Of a DNA stretch of 64,000 nucleotides, positions 1 to 9,379 are shown in pieces. Each line of letters starts with the position of its first letter. Position 1 is the first letter of the stretch. Source of the DNA: JAWKOK01 sp963765875. GTDB lineage: Bacteria; Chloroflexota; Anaerolineae; Caldilineales; Caldilineaceae. The notes under the pieces are model-generated. The model was not told where the DNA came from. It did not search any database and saw only the letters and a list, made by a program, of their open reading frames with translations. The position numbers and the translations under genes are program-made. The stretch covers positions 62,001-126,000 of the forward strand of contig CAVXYK010000007.1 of NCBI GenBank assembly GCA_963765875.1, read 5' to 3'.

Positions 1-101
1 TCACCATCATGTTCTTGCCGATTTCGCCTAGATCCGCCCAAGGGGACGATGCGCAGTAGCGGCTGGGCCGTACTGTCGTTCTTGTTGTTATTTTCTGTCA
101 T
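1..101 (-). CDS. rnj: Ribonuclease J, N-terminal fragment (frame break, runs off window)
   Basis: From the ATG at 101-99 the minus strand encodes a polar N-terminus, then LLRIVPLGG. The next frame continues LGEIGKNMMV. Together this is the conserved LRIxPLGGLGEIGKNM start of bacterial RNase J, a metallo-beta-lactamase/beta-CASP ribonuclease of mRNA decay and rRNA maturation. One surplus base around 31-34 breaks the frame; a sequencing indel is as likely as real damage. Only about 33 codons are visible, so the catalytic HxHxDH motif lies outside the window. It is co-directional with the downstream-strand uracil-DNA glycosylase but separated from it by 400 bp. The identification rests on this one motif. 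Confidence 0.72.
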   Translation of the reverse strand, partial: MTENNNKNDSTAQPLLRIVPLGGSRRNRQEHDG

Positions 102-311
102 AAAATGTTCTCCTTAATCAAAGTAATAGATCTTTTTCATATTGATATTGAACAGAACGAAACCCGAGTTCGCTCTATACATTTCATGAAATTACGCGCC
201 AAAACTCGACTCACTGGAGCCGTTGGTGCGAATCTTGGGAGAAATCCCTGTTCATCTCCAAATGGTACTGGAGATAATGGATATCTGCCGTGGTATTCAT
301 ACCCAATTGGA

Positions 312-434
312 CTAGTGCACTGTCAACCGCAATACTGTCATTCCGATCAACGCAGCAAAGAGGAATCTCTGCATCGCAGACACGAGATTTCTCATGCCGT
401 TCGAAATGACCGAATACTCCTTGAAGAAGCACTC
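312..434. repeat. Palindromic intergenic element, family G copy 1
   Basis: An imperfect inverted repeat. The core at 337-410 (74 bp) starts GTCATTCCG and ends CGAAATGAC, with matching outer arms beginning CTAGTGCA. A second copy with the same 74-bp core length lies at 4742-4815. The rest of the 102-510 gap shows no credible gene. Confidence 0.7.
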
Positions 435-510
435 GCCTTCACGCCCAAATAGACGGTCGATCTGCACCTGCCATCGTCTCCGTCAACAGGAAGTGTATCA
501 GTCTCAATTT

Positions 511-1200
511 TCAATTGCCCGGTTCCACAAAGTCAGGATCGCCGGGATGTGGAACGCCGGCAGGCAACGCTTGGCCCAGTACTGCGGCGGCATTGGCCTT
601 TTCCGCTCGTTCGATCAGGCCGGGCAAGCGTGCCATGTCCTGTTCGAATGCGGTTCGCCAAGCCGGGTTGCGCAATGCTGCTGCAGGATGAAACATGGCC
701 ATGGCCACGCGTCCGCGCCCGATATTCGTGATCTTGCCATGGATCTTCGTGATGGCGCCCTCAGCAAACCAGCGTCGCATGCTGAACCGGCCCAGTGTCA
801 CGATGATGCGCGGATTGATTATTTCGACCTGGCGAGTCAAGTAGTCATCGCAGGCCGCTAACTCGGCCGGCTCGGGGTCACGGTTATTAGGTGGGCGGCA
901 CTTCACCACGTTGGTGATATAGACATCGTTGCGGTCGATGCCGATCTGATCCAGCATCAGGCTCAAGAACTGCCCGCTCCGCCCCACGAAAGGCCGCCCC
1001 TGGCGATCCTCGTCTCGCCCGGGCCCTTCACCGACGAACATGACAACCGCGTCTCTGTTGCCTTCGCCGGGAACTGCGTGCGTCCGCTCGTTGGCCAACG
1101 CACATCTCTGGCATCCATTGACCTCAGCTTCAAGCGCCTGCATGGCCTTGGCCTGATCATCTGCTGTCGATCCCGGAACCAGGTTTTCGTCCGGGTTCAT
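511..1200 (-). CDS. udg: Family 4 (Fe-S) uracil-DNA glycosylase
   Basis: A 229-residue protein that removes uracil from DNA to start base-excision repair. Motif I is seen as GEGPGRDEDRQGRPFVGRSG (residues 58-77) and motif II as HPAAALRN near residue 170. The four cysteines C30, C33, C101 and C117 have the spacing of the [4Fe-4S] ligands of UDG family 4, and length fits the family (about 190-230). The C-terminal tail after residue 195 is Ala/Pro-rich and nonconserved. The start is ATG at 1200, and the 237-bp space to the TPR gene is a divergent promoter region. The gene is intact, unlike several neighbours. Confidence 0.94.
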   Translation of the reverse strand: MNPDENLVPGSTADDQAKAMQALEAEVNGCQRCALANERTHAVPGEGNRDAVVMFVGEGPGRDEDRQGRPFVGRSGQFLSLMLDQIGIDRNDVYITNVVKCRPPNNRDPEPAELAACDDYLTRQVEIINPRIIVTLGRFSMRRWFAEGAITKIHGKITNIGRGRVAMAMFHPAAALRNPAWRTAFEQDMARLPGLIERAEKANAAAVLGQALPAGVPHPGDPDFVEPGN

Positions 1201-1437
1201 TGCGTCGTTCCTTTCCTTTCACAGGCGCTCGGCAAACCATCATTGCGCCCAATAGCGTCGACGGCAGGAGCGCCAGCCCCCACCGCCACTCAGGTCGAAC
1301 CCCCTTCCGGAGCCGACCGGATCTTGTTCAGTATATCACTGGTTCGGTCAACCGTCTAAAACTTCCGGACTGGATTCCAATGGCTCCGTCCCTGTGGTAA
1401 ACTGGGCCATCATACGTTATCTTGACCCGATTATTGC

Positions 1438-3319
1438 TTGAAACACGTGGCTACTTTTTCAGAACTATTGACCATCTACATCAACCGGGCCGGCATCACC
1501 GACAGCGAATTGGCGCGCAGCATTGGCGTCCGTCGTCAGACGATTTTTCGTTGGAGGGAGGGTGTGGTGGCGCGTCCGCGTCATCGAGACGACGTGATGC
1601 GTTGTGCGGACCGTCTGCGCCTTTCTCCCGAAGAGCGTGATACGTTGCTTTTGGCCGCCGGATTTGCGCCGGAGACGGAGCAGTCGTTGCCGGCCTCCGG
1701 CCAAGCGCTGGAGGGTGAGCCGTCCAATGCTCGGGACCTCAGTTCAGATCCGGTTGATCGCTCAGCCGACTCGGCACGGGACGCCTCAAATTCAGCTGTT
1801 CCGGCTGTAGACGCTTCGACTTCAGATACAGTTGTTTTGCATGTCGATGTTTCAGGGGTTGACGACGGACCATCCAGTACAGAGTCGGCATCGAACGGCC
1901 CTCCCGTGTCTGAAGCTACCAAGCAGAAGAATGGCCTTCTGGTTGCTATCTTGGCCGGATTGCTGGTGATCCTGGTCGTCATCGCTGTTGTGGCGCTGCC
2001 GGATCTGCTGGCCGGTCCCGGACCCGCTATGACGGCCACGCCTCTTTCTTCGACGCCCATTCCTTCGACGGCCATTCCGCCGGCGACACCCATTGTCTCC
2101 GCCGACGGCGAGACACTGGTGCTGGTTAGTGAGTTTGCCAACTATTCCCCTGACCAAGGCTTCAACGTAGCCGGTCGTCTCCAGGAGGCGCTTGCCGATG
2201 AGATTGCTGCGGCCGAGTTGATCTCCACCACGGCCCACGTCTGGCCCCACGTTCTCTCTGACCCGGTCGATGCGCAGCGTGTCCTGGGCGGAAGCCAAGC
2301 TGCCATGTTTGATCTGGGGAGAGTACGACAGTGGGCGTGTGCGAGTTCATCTGAGCACGGCCGATTCATCGACGGGGTGGGAGAAGCTGTTGCCTTCGCC
2401 GGCCGAACTCTCGACGACCATCAATCTAGAGGCCCCGCATGAGGTGCGGTCGCTGGCAGTGCTCACGCTTGGCACGCTCTATCGTGAGAATGGCGACACC
2501 GTCAATGCCCGTGGCGCATTCCGGCGTGTTCTGGAGTTGCAACCGGGCGAAGAAGATACGGTAGCAACGGCCAAATTCTACCTGGCAACCGTGCTGGCCG
2601 CAGAGCCCAATCCAGACTATCTTCATGCCGTTCGACTCTATGACGAAGTCATCGAACTGCATCCGGACTGGGTCAACGTCCGCTATAATCGGGGCACTGC
2701 CTATCTGAAGCATTACTACAGGGTTGACGGGACAGTCGAAGATCTGGACGCGGCCATTGTCGATCTGACCTGGGTCGTGGAAAAGCGACCGTCCTATGCT
2801 GACGCCCATCTCAATCGCGGGATCGCCCACTATGAGCGCGTTCGCGCTGGTGACATCGAACAGGCCATCATCGATTTGGATCGTGCCGTGGAACTCTCAC
2901 CTGAAGGGCAGCGCGCAACCTTCAACCGGGGGCTGGCGCGTCTGCGACGAGGCGACGCCAATTGGGCCGACGATTTCGAGCGGATTCTTGCCGACGATCC
3001 TGAATCGGCAAGTGCCTACAACGCGCTCTGCTGGGGCCACGCACTTGGGCAAGAACCGGAGCAGGCACTGGTCCACTGTGACAGGGCTATCGAACTGGGC
3101 TTGACGGACACCGTCTACGACGGGCGCGGCATCGCCTTGGCCCAGCTCGGACGAAACGAAGAGGCGATTGCCGATCTGACTGCTTATCTCAAGACGTTGA
3201 AAGTCCAGACTGCCGGCGTCTTCGTTCGCATGCGAGGTCCGTTGGTTGACGAGTGGGTTGCTGAACTGGAGGCCGGGCGCAATCCATTTGATGAGAAGAC
3301 GCTTGAGGCGTTGCGGTAG
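1438..3319 (+). CDS. Membrane-anchored XRE-type regulator with TPR domain (one frameshift)
   Basis: The N-terminus (TTG start at 1438, or GTG at 1447) is a helix-turn-helix of the XRE type, with LARSIGVRRQTIFRWREG as recognition region. A Ser/Asp/Thr-rich linker follows, then one membrane helix near residues 165-190 and a Thr/Pro-rich stalk. At about 2300-2310 the frame moves by one. The natural continuation is LIWGEYDSGRVRV, followed by at least five tetratricopeptide units (about 2430-3230). The topology is cytoplasmic DNA binding with extracytoplasmic TPR, as in CadC-like one-component regulators. The substrate or signal cannot be read from the sequence. The single shift looks like a consensus error because both halves are well conserved. 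Confidence 0.82.
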
Positions 3320-3403
3320 TGTCGGTTATGGGCGGCCACAAGGGCACACCCCTCTCCGAATCCCCCACGGCTCCTGAGTAGGAAGCTGTAAGTCGTTACA
3401 AGA

Positions 3404-3576
3404 AAGTGCCGGGGACTTCCCGATGCTGAAACCTCAAAATCAGCGTCAACTCACTCGCTCTGTTGCCTAAGGCCGCTGCAAGAAATTGAATCCCTTTTTG
3501 ATGATGCTTGCGCAGCGGCTTGCATGCCGCCAAATAGGGATTTGATTTCTTTGAACGGCCTAAGTCCCCGGCACTT
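3404..3576. repeat. Nested palindromic elements: family A inserted in family B
   Basis: Family B arms are AAGTGCCGGGGACTT (3404-3418) and its complement (3562-3576). Family B is interrupted by a 90-bp palindromic family A element (3471-3560, ends GGCCG...CGGCC) flanked by TAA on both sides (3468-3470 and 3561-3563). The uninterrupted B copy at 50779-50858 shows the empty site, with a single TAA. B without A is 80 bp in both places. Confidence 0.88.
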
Positions 3577-3601
3577 CTTCGCACGACCGGGAGCTTCCTT
3601 C

Positions 3602-3922
3602 TCAAACCACCAATCGCCATAACCACAAACTCCCCATACCCACCACAATCGTCAACAACAGATTGTTCGTGCGCCAGGCGACCAACGCTGCGATGATGGC
3701 GGCCACCAGGTAGCTGTTAGTGTACGAGAATGCCACGCTCCCGTCCGGCATGAGCACAGCGGGTACGATGATGGCCGTCAGAACCGCAGGCGGGATGAAC
3801 TTCATGGCGGTGATCATCCAGGCTGGGAACTCGAAGCGGCCGGCCAATGCCAGCACCGGATAACGTACGCCGAAGGTCACGATGGTCATGCCCAGAATCA
3901 TCAGCGCTTCTTTAGGTGTCAT
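3602..3922 (-). CDS. azlD: AzlD family branched-chain amino acid export subunit
   Basis: A small 106-residue protein, almost entirely hydrophobic, with four predicted membrane helices and the family signature VTFGVRYPVLAL near the N-terminus and PPAVLTAIIVPAVL in the middle. AzlD works with AzlC as a two-component exporter of branched-chain amino acids or analogues. The start is taken at ATG 3922 (MTPKEAL), which overlaps the end of azlC by 11 bp, as expected for translational coupling. A longer N-terminus is possible but lies within azlC. Confidence 0.88.
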   Translation of the reverse strand: MTPKEALMILGMTIVTFGVRYPVLALAGRFEFPAWMITAMKFIPPAVLTAIIVPAVLMPDGSVAFSYTNSYLVAAIIAALVAWRTNNLLLTIVVGMGSLWLWRLVV

Positions 3923-4695
3923 TGGCCCGATCCCGGAATTTTTGGGCCGCAAAACCTGCGGACACCCCCAAGAGCGTGGCGACGATCAGGCCAAGCTGAT
4001 GTGGTAGGCCGTAGAAGAGAACTGCGCCCGACCCGGCGACGACGACGCAGAGGACGACGGGTCGACTGTGCAACGCGGGGACCAGCATGCCGATGAAGGT
4101 CACCGGCAGCGCAAAATCTAGTCCCCAACTCTGGGGATCGGGGATCGACTGACCGGCTCGGATGCCGATGAAGGTACAGAGCTGCCAGTTCAGATACATG
4201 AATATGGCTGAACCCAGGAAGAACCAATGTTTGTTGGGTGAATGATCAGGTCGGTTGTAGCGGTCCACGACAACCAGAAAGGTCTCGTCGGTCAGCCAGA
4301 AGCCCAATGGCAACAGCCAGCGCTGGGGCAAGCTTTCTGACGTAGGGCGCCAGCGACATGGAGTAGAGACCGTGGCGCACATTGACCACGAAGGTCGTCA
4401 ATATGATGATAATCAACCCCGCTCCACCAGCTACTAGACCGGCGGCGACAAATTGGGCTGAGCCGGCAAAGACGAAGAGCGACATGGCCTGGGCCGCCAT
4501 GGGTGATATGCCCGCATTAACCGCCACTGCGCCAAAGATGATGCCGAACGGAATGGCCCCGACGATCAACGGGATCGTCGCCTTCATCCCGGCCAGGAAT
4601 TCAGAGCGTCGACCGGTGACCATGTCGCTGGTTCGCGCCATTGGAGTTGACTCTGCGATTTCCCCGCCGGTGCTTTCTGTCTGAGTGACACTCAT
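3912..4695 (-). CDS. azlC: AzlC family branched-chain amino acid exporter (one frameshift)
   Basis: The N-terminal part (4695 to about 4310) contains PLIVGAIPFGIIFGAVA and the membrane segments typical of AzlC, preceded by a hydrophilic start with MSVTQTES. Around 4300-4320 the reading frame changes. The other frame continues with LPLGFWLTDETFLVV, the conserved F-x-TDE-F segment, and runs into azlD. AzlC and AzlD together form a transporter in the cytoplasmic membrane. The shift needs resequencing; no stop-rich decay is visible, so the gene is probably functional. Confidence 0.85.
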
Positions 4696-4716
4696 GGCGT
4701 TCTCTGTCCCAAGCTG

Positions 4717-4841
4717 CTAGTGGTCAGTTAACGAGAATTCTGTCATTCCGATGAGCGAAGCGAAGAGGAATCTCAGCGCCGCATATACGAGATTTCGAGC
4801 GGAGCGAGAAATGACCGAATTCACCTTAACGATGCACTGGT
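4717..4841. repeat. Palindromic intergenic element, family G copy 2
   Basis: The same organisation as the copy at 312-434: outer arms starting CTAGTG and ending GCACTGG, and a 74-bp core from GTCATTCCG (4742) to AAATGAC (4815). It lies immediately upstream of azlC. Confidence 0.72.
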
Positions 4842-4955
4842 ACACGACGGCGCAGATAGCCCCATCGTTGGTAGTAACGACTTCAGTCGTTGGGTGCTGA
4901 AGAAGCGACCGAGGGCTGGCGACCAAACAACTCAGCAATCTGCCCGTGGGCTATT

Positions 4956-5046
4956 GTTTAGTTCGAACGCCCACGTGCGAGCGGGTCAGAGGGACCGACA
5001 TTCGATGGGGCTAGACCCGTACGCACGAAGGGCGTGCGAACTAAAC
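4956..5046. repeat. 91-bp inverted repeat between azlC and methyltransferase
   Basis: The ends are GTTTAGTTCG and CGAACTAAAC, and the interior is partly self-complementary (ACGCCC...GGGCGT). It fits the general class of short palindromic elements in this genome; no second copy was seen here. The rest of 4842-5123 holds no recognisable gene. Confidence 0.6.
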
Positions 5047-5123
5047 ACCGATATCCGTAAGCTAACGGTGGCCAATCCTAGAGTCGTCGCTACGGAGAGT
5101 GGGCCCATTTGCGCTACGCTGTA

Positions 5124-5924
5124 CTAGCGACAGCACAGCCCGCGCACCACCGCACCGCCGAATGTAAATGTGTGATCGGGTTCGATCTGTAGGGCGTCGC
5201 GCACTTCCTGGGGAGCGCCATCCATCAGCGAGCGAATGGCAATCACCGAGGATTCGGGTGTGCGCATGCGCTCGACCCATGAATCAAACTCCAGGCGGAC
5301 ATCCCATTCATAGACCAGTTCCGCACCATAGCTCGCTCCGCTCAGCATGGCCATCCATTGCGCCGTCGTGTGATCGCGCACGTGCGAACGATCGCGCAGC
5401 AGTTCGATGGCCTGGATGTAGGTGTCGACGGTGAAGATGTCGGACGAGACGATATCGGCCAGGATGAACTGGCTGCGGCGCGGGCCATTCTTGTCCATGA
5501 CGCGCAAGATCTCACGTAGCGCACGCTGCGGGTCAGGCCAGTGGTGCGCGCTGTAGCGGGAGACCACCAGGTCGAACTCGTTGACGGCGAAGGGGATGTT
5601 CTCCACGTCCCCGCGCTTCAGCGTGATGTTGTCGATTCGGCGTTCGGCGGCCAGCAGTGCGACCTGCTCCAGCATGGCGTCTGAGAGATCCATGGCGACC
5701 ACCTCGGCCACATGAGGCGCAAAGGCCAGCGCCGTGTGGCCGGCCCCGCATCCGGCGTCCAGCACGCGTTCGTCGCCTTTGAGATCGGCGACCTCGATCA
5801 TATGCAGCAGCTCAGCGCCGGATGCATGCACGGCGCTGGTGCTGTAGTTAGCCGCCACCTGACTGAACTGCTGCTCGACGGCGGACTTGACGGAAGCGCC
5901 TTGTGGCGACGTCTCAGAACTCAT
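5124..5924 (-). CDS. Class I SAM-dependent methyltransferase (UbiE/MenG-like fold)
   Basis: A 266-residue protein starting at MSSETSPQG (ATG 5924). It has motif I VLDAGCGAGHTAL (about residues 55-67), an acidic residue ending strand 2 (AMDLSDAML), DVENIPFA and the LREILRVM region typical of Methyltransf_11/25 enzymes. The PNP-type catalytic motifs of DNA methylases are absent, so despite lying 17 bp downstream of an HNH nuclease it is unlikely to be its modification partner. The substrate is probably a small molecule and cannot be stated. Confidence 0.85.
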   Translation of the reverse strand: MSSETSPQGASVKSAVEQQFSQVAANYSTSAVHASGAELLHMIEVADLKGDERVLDAGCGAGHTALAFAPHVAEVVAMDLSDAMLEQVALLAAERRIDNITLKRGDVENIPFAVNEFDLVVSRYSAHHWPDPQRALREILRVMDKNGPRRSQFILADIVSSDIFTVDTYIQAIELLRDRSHVRDHTTAQWMAMLSGASYGAELVYEWDVRLEFDSWVERMRTPESSVIAIRSLMDGAPQEVRDALQIEPDHTFTFGGAVVRGLCCR

Positions 5925-5941
5925 TAGGATATCTCTCCAAG

Positions 5942-6631
5942 TCACTCTATTTTGTCACTCTTTTTTAGATTGTGTCGTGCGCATAGCAGTTGGACATTGT
6001 CGGCCTTTGGAGAAGTGCCGCCCTTCGAGAAGGGGATGATGTGGTCAAAGTGAAGCTCATCGGTTGCCCCACACGTAACACATTTACCACCATCTCGTTT
6101 CCATACTTCCAGTTTTACAGCGGTAGGAATCAAACGTTGTGATTTTCCAAGCGTTGGTCCGGTTTCTGATGATGGAGCGAATTCATCGATAGGGACTAAC
6201 TTGAACTTGGAAACAGACCTTTGGCTGTCCGATTCTTGCCAGGAGTCAACGAGTTCGAAGAGTCCGCTGTATGCCCAGATGCCGACTTTGATCTTTTCGT
6301 AGACTCGGACACGTTCGGGTTCACGTAAATCTTTGCGGAAATCTTGTGCGGCTTTGTGGAACTTGCCTTTCTCGGTCAGCGAGCCTGATGCAGTGAATGC
6401 AGGCTGATCGACTGTCTTTGGATCGCCCAATCCACTGTTCTTGGGCGTGTCGTGGCCTTCGTAAACAAGGGTTGCGCCATCATCTTCGATTCTGTCACGG
6501 TAGGGGGCATTTCGTCTCAGGGACATAAGCAGAACTGAGTGCCCATCTCCTGCTCCATAGTTCATGCCCTTCTGAAGGTTGATCCCTTCCCGCAAACACA
6601 TGTCAACGTATGAAATGATCTCGTCAGTCAC
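5942..6631 (-). CDS. HNH endonuclease with SRA/YDG-like N-terminal domain
   Basis: The N-terminal part (residues about 20-145) has the pattern DDGATLVYEGHD, a TEKGKFHKAA segment and VRVYEKIKVGIWAYSGLFELV. This resembles SRA/YDG-type domains that read modified cytosine in type IV, modification-dependent restriction proteins. The C-terminal 60 residues are a classical HNH nuclease: CVTCGA, LHFDHIIPFSKGG and NVQLLCARHNLKKSDK. Length (229 residues) is usual for such single-chain nucleases. The predicted role is cleavage of modified foreign DNA; the SRA assignment is from pattern only. The 3' end abuts the methyltransferase gene. Upstream 6632-6764 is noncoding. Confidence 0.8.
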   Translation of the reverse strand: MTDEIISYVDMCLREGINLQKGMNYGAGDGHSVLLMSLRRNAPYRDRIEDDGATLVYEGHDTPKNSGLGDPKTVDQPAFTASGSLTEKGKFHKAAQDFRKDLREPERVRVYEKIKVGIWAYSGLFELVDSWQESDSQRSVSKFKLVPIDEFAPSSETGPTLGKSQRLIPTAVKLEVWKRDGGKCVTCGATDELHFDHIIPFSKGGTSPKADNVQLLCARHNLKKSDKIE

Positions 6632-6764
6632 TTGTGTTGTGCTTTCTAGATGTTAGGGTTGCGGTGATATGCCATCTACTAAATATCATGAGATCACGCC
6701 CATGTGCGGCCCTACCAGATAGTGATCAGCAACTGGGCGTGAATGTTAGACTTTACGAAATTGC

Positions 6765-7693
6765 CTACGCCGGCTCAGCCAACGGAATCGGCGTCAGCCA
6801 GTCCTGATATTTTGGTACGCGGCCATAAACGACGTCAAAGTAGAGATCCTGAAGTTGTCCGGTGATGGGGCCCATCGTGCCGTCACCCAATTGGCGGTTG
6901 TCGATGCTGGCGACCGGGGCGATCTGCGCGCCGGTGCCGCAGAAGAAGGCTTCGTCACAGATGTAGAGCTCGGTGCGATCGATGCTGCGCTCCACAACCT
7001 CAACGCCCAGTTCGTCGGACAGCAGCTGCATGACCGTCCGGCGAGTGATGCCTTCGAGGATGTTATCGGTGATGGGCGGGGTGATGACCACGCCGTCGCG
7101 CACGATCATGAAGTTGGCTGCGCTGCCCTCAGAGACATGGCCGTCCTGGTTGAGAACCACGGCCTCGTCGTAGCCGCTCATCATGGCGTCGCTCTTGATC
7201 AATGCGCTGTTGACATAAGCGCCATTGACCTTGCCACGCGCGGGATCGAGGTGTCGTCGACGCGTCGCCAACTGCTAACGCAGACTCGGGAACCGGTCTC
7301 CGATTTGAGATAGGCGCTGACCGGGATGCTGGAAATGGCAAGCTGGTCATCGCCGTCATGCAGCCAGACCTTGAAGATGCCATCGTCCTTATAGGCAATG
7401 GGGCGGATGTAGCAGTTTTGGCGCCACCCCTCCATGCTCAGCAACTCGACCGTCTTGGCGGCCAGTTGTTCGGGCGTGTAGTCAAAATCGAACAGAAGCA
7501 TCTTGGCGCTGTTGAGGAAACGCTTGTAGTGATCCAGAATGCGGAAGACGTAGAGCTGTTCCTGCTCGTCGTTCCAATAGCCGCGAATGCCGCCGAAACA
7601 ACCCGTTCCATAGTGGAACGTGTTGTTGAGCAGGCTGATCTTGGCCTCTTCGATGGGCACAATTTCACCATGAAAATACGCGTATTTGGTCAT
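6765..7693 (-). CDS. ilvE: Branched-chain amino acid aminotransferase (one frameshift)
   Basis: A fold-type IV PLP enzyme that interconverts Leu/Ile/Val and their 2-oxo acids with glutamate. The N-terminal part (from ATG 7693) shows FHGEIVPIEEAKISLLNNTFHYG and later CYIRPIAYKD. The frame shifts near 7240-7255, after RVDDTSIP. The second half has KVNGAYVNSALIKSDA, which contains the PLP lysine, then GYDEAVVLNQDGHVSEGSAA, the phosphate-binding glycine-rich turn, and ILEGITRRTVMQL. Total length, about 309 residues, matches IlvE. The gene sits upstream of nothing obviously biosynthetic here but next to other PLP enzymes. Confidence 0.9.
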
Positions 7694-7777
7694 GATCTCC
7701 TCATTACCAGGGTTCGTGCCACTGCAGTACCTTTTTTGCCACAGATGGACACAGATTGGTTTGGATATTCACAGATA

Positions 7778-9211
7778 TTAACTGGCAGGGTTCCGTAGGC
7801 ACTCGACTATGGCCTGCCACGCGATCTCTACATCCTCCGGCTCTGTCCGCCAGTTGCTGATGGCGGCACGGATGGCCGGTACGCCTTTGAAAACGGTTGG
7901 GGTCAGAAAGACGCGGCCGTCGTCGCGCAGTCGGGCCAGATATGCTCCAATGGTACCGCTGTCGTTCGATTCCGACAATGTTGAAGTCAATGTGAAGCAG
8001 ACGACGTTCATGTGCACCGGCGCCAGCAGCGTGAAGTGCTCGGATGCATCCACCCGCTTGCCCAGTTCGCCGGCCAGCGCGCAGTTGCGCTCGACAATTT
8101 CGCCGACGCCTTGGCGGCCGTAGGCCATCAGCGTGAACCAGATCGGCAGCGCCCGCATACGGCGAGAGTTTTCCGGCGAGAGGTGGACGAAATCGACGGG
8201 TTCACTCAGTTCGCCCAAATAGGCAGCACTATTCTGAAAAACATCGATCTGAAGATCGCGATGTCGGGTGAAGACCATCGCTCCGTCGTAGGGCGTGTTG
8301 AGCCACTTGTGCGCGTCGATGGTGATACTATCGGCCAGTTCCATGCCCGACACCCGATTCTGGTATCGTTTGGAGCATGCGGCAAAGCCGCCGAAGGCTG
8401 CATCGACATGCAGCCAGAAATCATACTCGTCACGTAACCCAGCGATGGCTAGCAGATCGTCGTGGTCGACGGTATTCACAGTGCCGGCGTTGGCGACGAC
8501 CAGGCAGGGCCTGCCTTGCTGTTGCTTAAGCGTTTGGCGCAGTGCCTCAATGTCAACGGCTTCGCGTGCATTCGGTTGTGTCGCCACCGGCAGATAGTTC
8601 CGGCGGCCGAGACCCAGCATGCTCATCGCCTTCAGTACGCTGCTATGGACTTCGCCGCTCACTACATGGATCGGGCCGATGGCATGAAGCCCATCTTCGG
8701 CCGCGCTCTGGCCTAGCTGGCGGCTTGCCCATTCACGACCAATGGCCAGGCCTACGAAATTGGACATGGTCGCACCGGTCACAAATGTGCCGCTGAACTC
8801 GTCGGGTAGGCGAAAGAGTTCGCGTAGCATACGAATTGTCTCGAACTCAATGTCCGGCGCGTTCGAATTTGCTGCCGCGCTCAGGTTCAGGTCGTAGACG
8901 CTGGTGAGCCAATCGCCCATCAGGCTTGCCGGCGTGGTTCCGCCGGTCACAAAGCCCCAGAAACGCGGGCCGTTGCTGGCCGGCAGCTCATTGCCGTAGC
9001 GTTGCAGGAAGAGATCCAACGCGGCCTCGGCGCCAGCGCCTTGGGTCGGCAATGGTAGCAATGGCTTTGATGTGTAGTCGGTCGCCGGCGGACGGTTATC
9101 GAGTTCGTCGAGATAGGTCGAAGCGATTTCGACCGTTTTGGTGAGCAGGCGCTCTCTCCCCAGGTCATCTTGATTGATCCGCGACTTTTGGTTCGAACTG
9201 GTAACGCTCAT
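7778..9211 (-). CDS. Group II PLP-dependent decarboxylase
   Basis: A complete 477-residue fold-type I enzyme of the aromatic-L-amino-acid/glutamate decarboxylase family (pfam Pyridoxal_deC). Landmarks are NFVGLAIGREW in the cofactor region, LHVDAAFGGFAA with the aspartate that contacts the pyridine nitrogen, and SITIDAHKWLN with the Schiff-base lysine. The C-terminal domain includes FLTPTVFKGVPAIRAAISNWRT. The substrate cannot be decided: tyrosine, tryptophan, DOPA or diaminobutyrate relatives share these motifs. It starts at ATG 9211 and has its own 90-bp spacer before ilvE. Confidence 0.88.
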   Translation of the reverse strand: MSVTSSNQKSRINQDDLGRERLLTKTVEIASTYLDELDNRPPATDYTSKPLLPLPTQGAGAEAALDLFLQRYGNELPASNGPRFWGFVTGGTTPASLMGDWLTSVYDLNLSAAANSNAPDIEFETIRMLRELFRLPDEFSGTFVTGATMSNFVGLAIGREWASRQLGQSAAEDGLHAIGPIHVVSGEVHSSVLKAMSMLGLGRRNYLPVATQPNAREAVDIEALRQTLKQQQGRPCLVVANAGTVNTVDHDDLLAIAGLRDEYDFWLHVDAAFGGFAACSKRYQNRVSGMELADSITIDAHKWLNTPYDGAMVFTRHRDLQIDVFQNSAAYLGELSEPVDFVHLSPENSRRMRALPIWFTLMAYGRQGVGEIVERNCALAGELGKRVDASEHFTLLAPVHMNVVCFTLTSTLSESNDSGTIGAYLARLRDDGRVFLTPTVFKGVPAIRAAISNWRTEPEDVEIAWQAIVECLRNPAS

Positions 9212-9379
9212 TGGATTTAGATGCCGTGCTAGGCCAGATGGATTGGTTGTCGTTTAACAATTTAATACTGGTACGGAAGTAGTGCGATCTGTGGCGGTCT
9301 CGCCTCACCCTGCCATGGCGCCCATAGGTCGTTCCAGAGAAAAAGATGCAGCGCAAGTCCCCGGCTGTAGAAGCCCACG

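Noticed and set aside
105..861. Plus-strand open frames near the window start
   Set aside because: They cover a palindromic repeat and the antisense of the uracil-DNA glycosylase gene; no ribosome site or conserved sequence.
5124..6631. Restriction-modification pair (methyltransferase plus HNH nuclease)
   Set aside because: The methyltransferase has a small-molecule type SAM fold and lacks NPPY/DPPY or PC catalytic motifs of DNA methylases.
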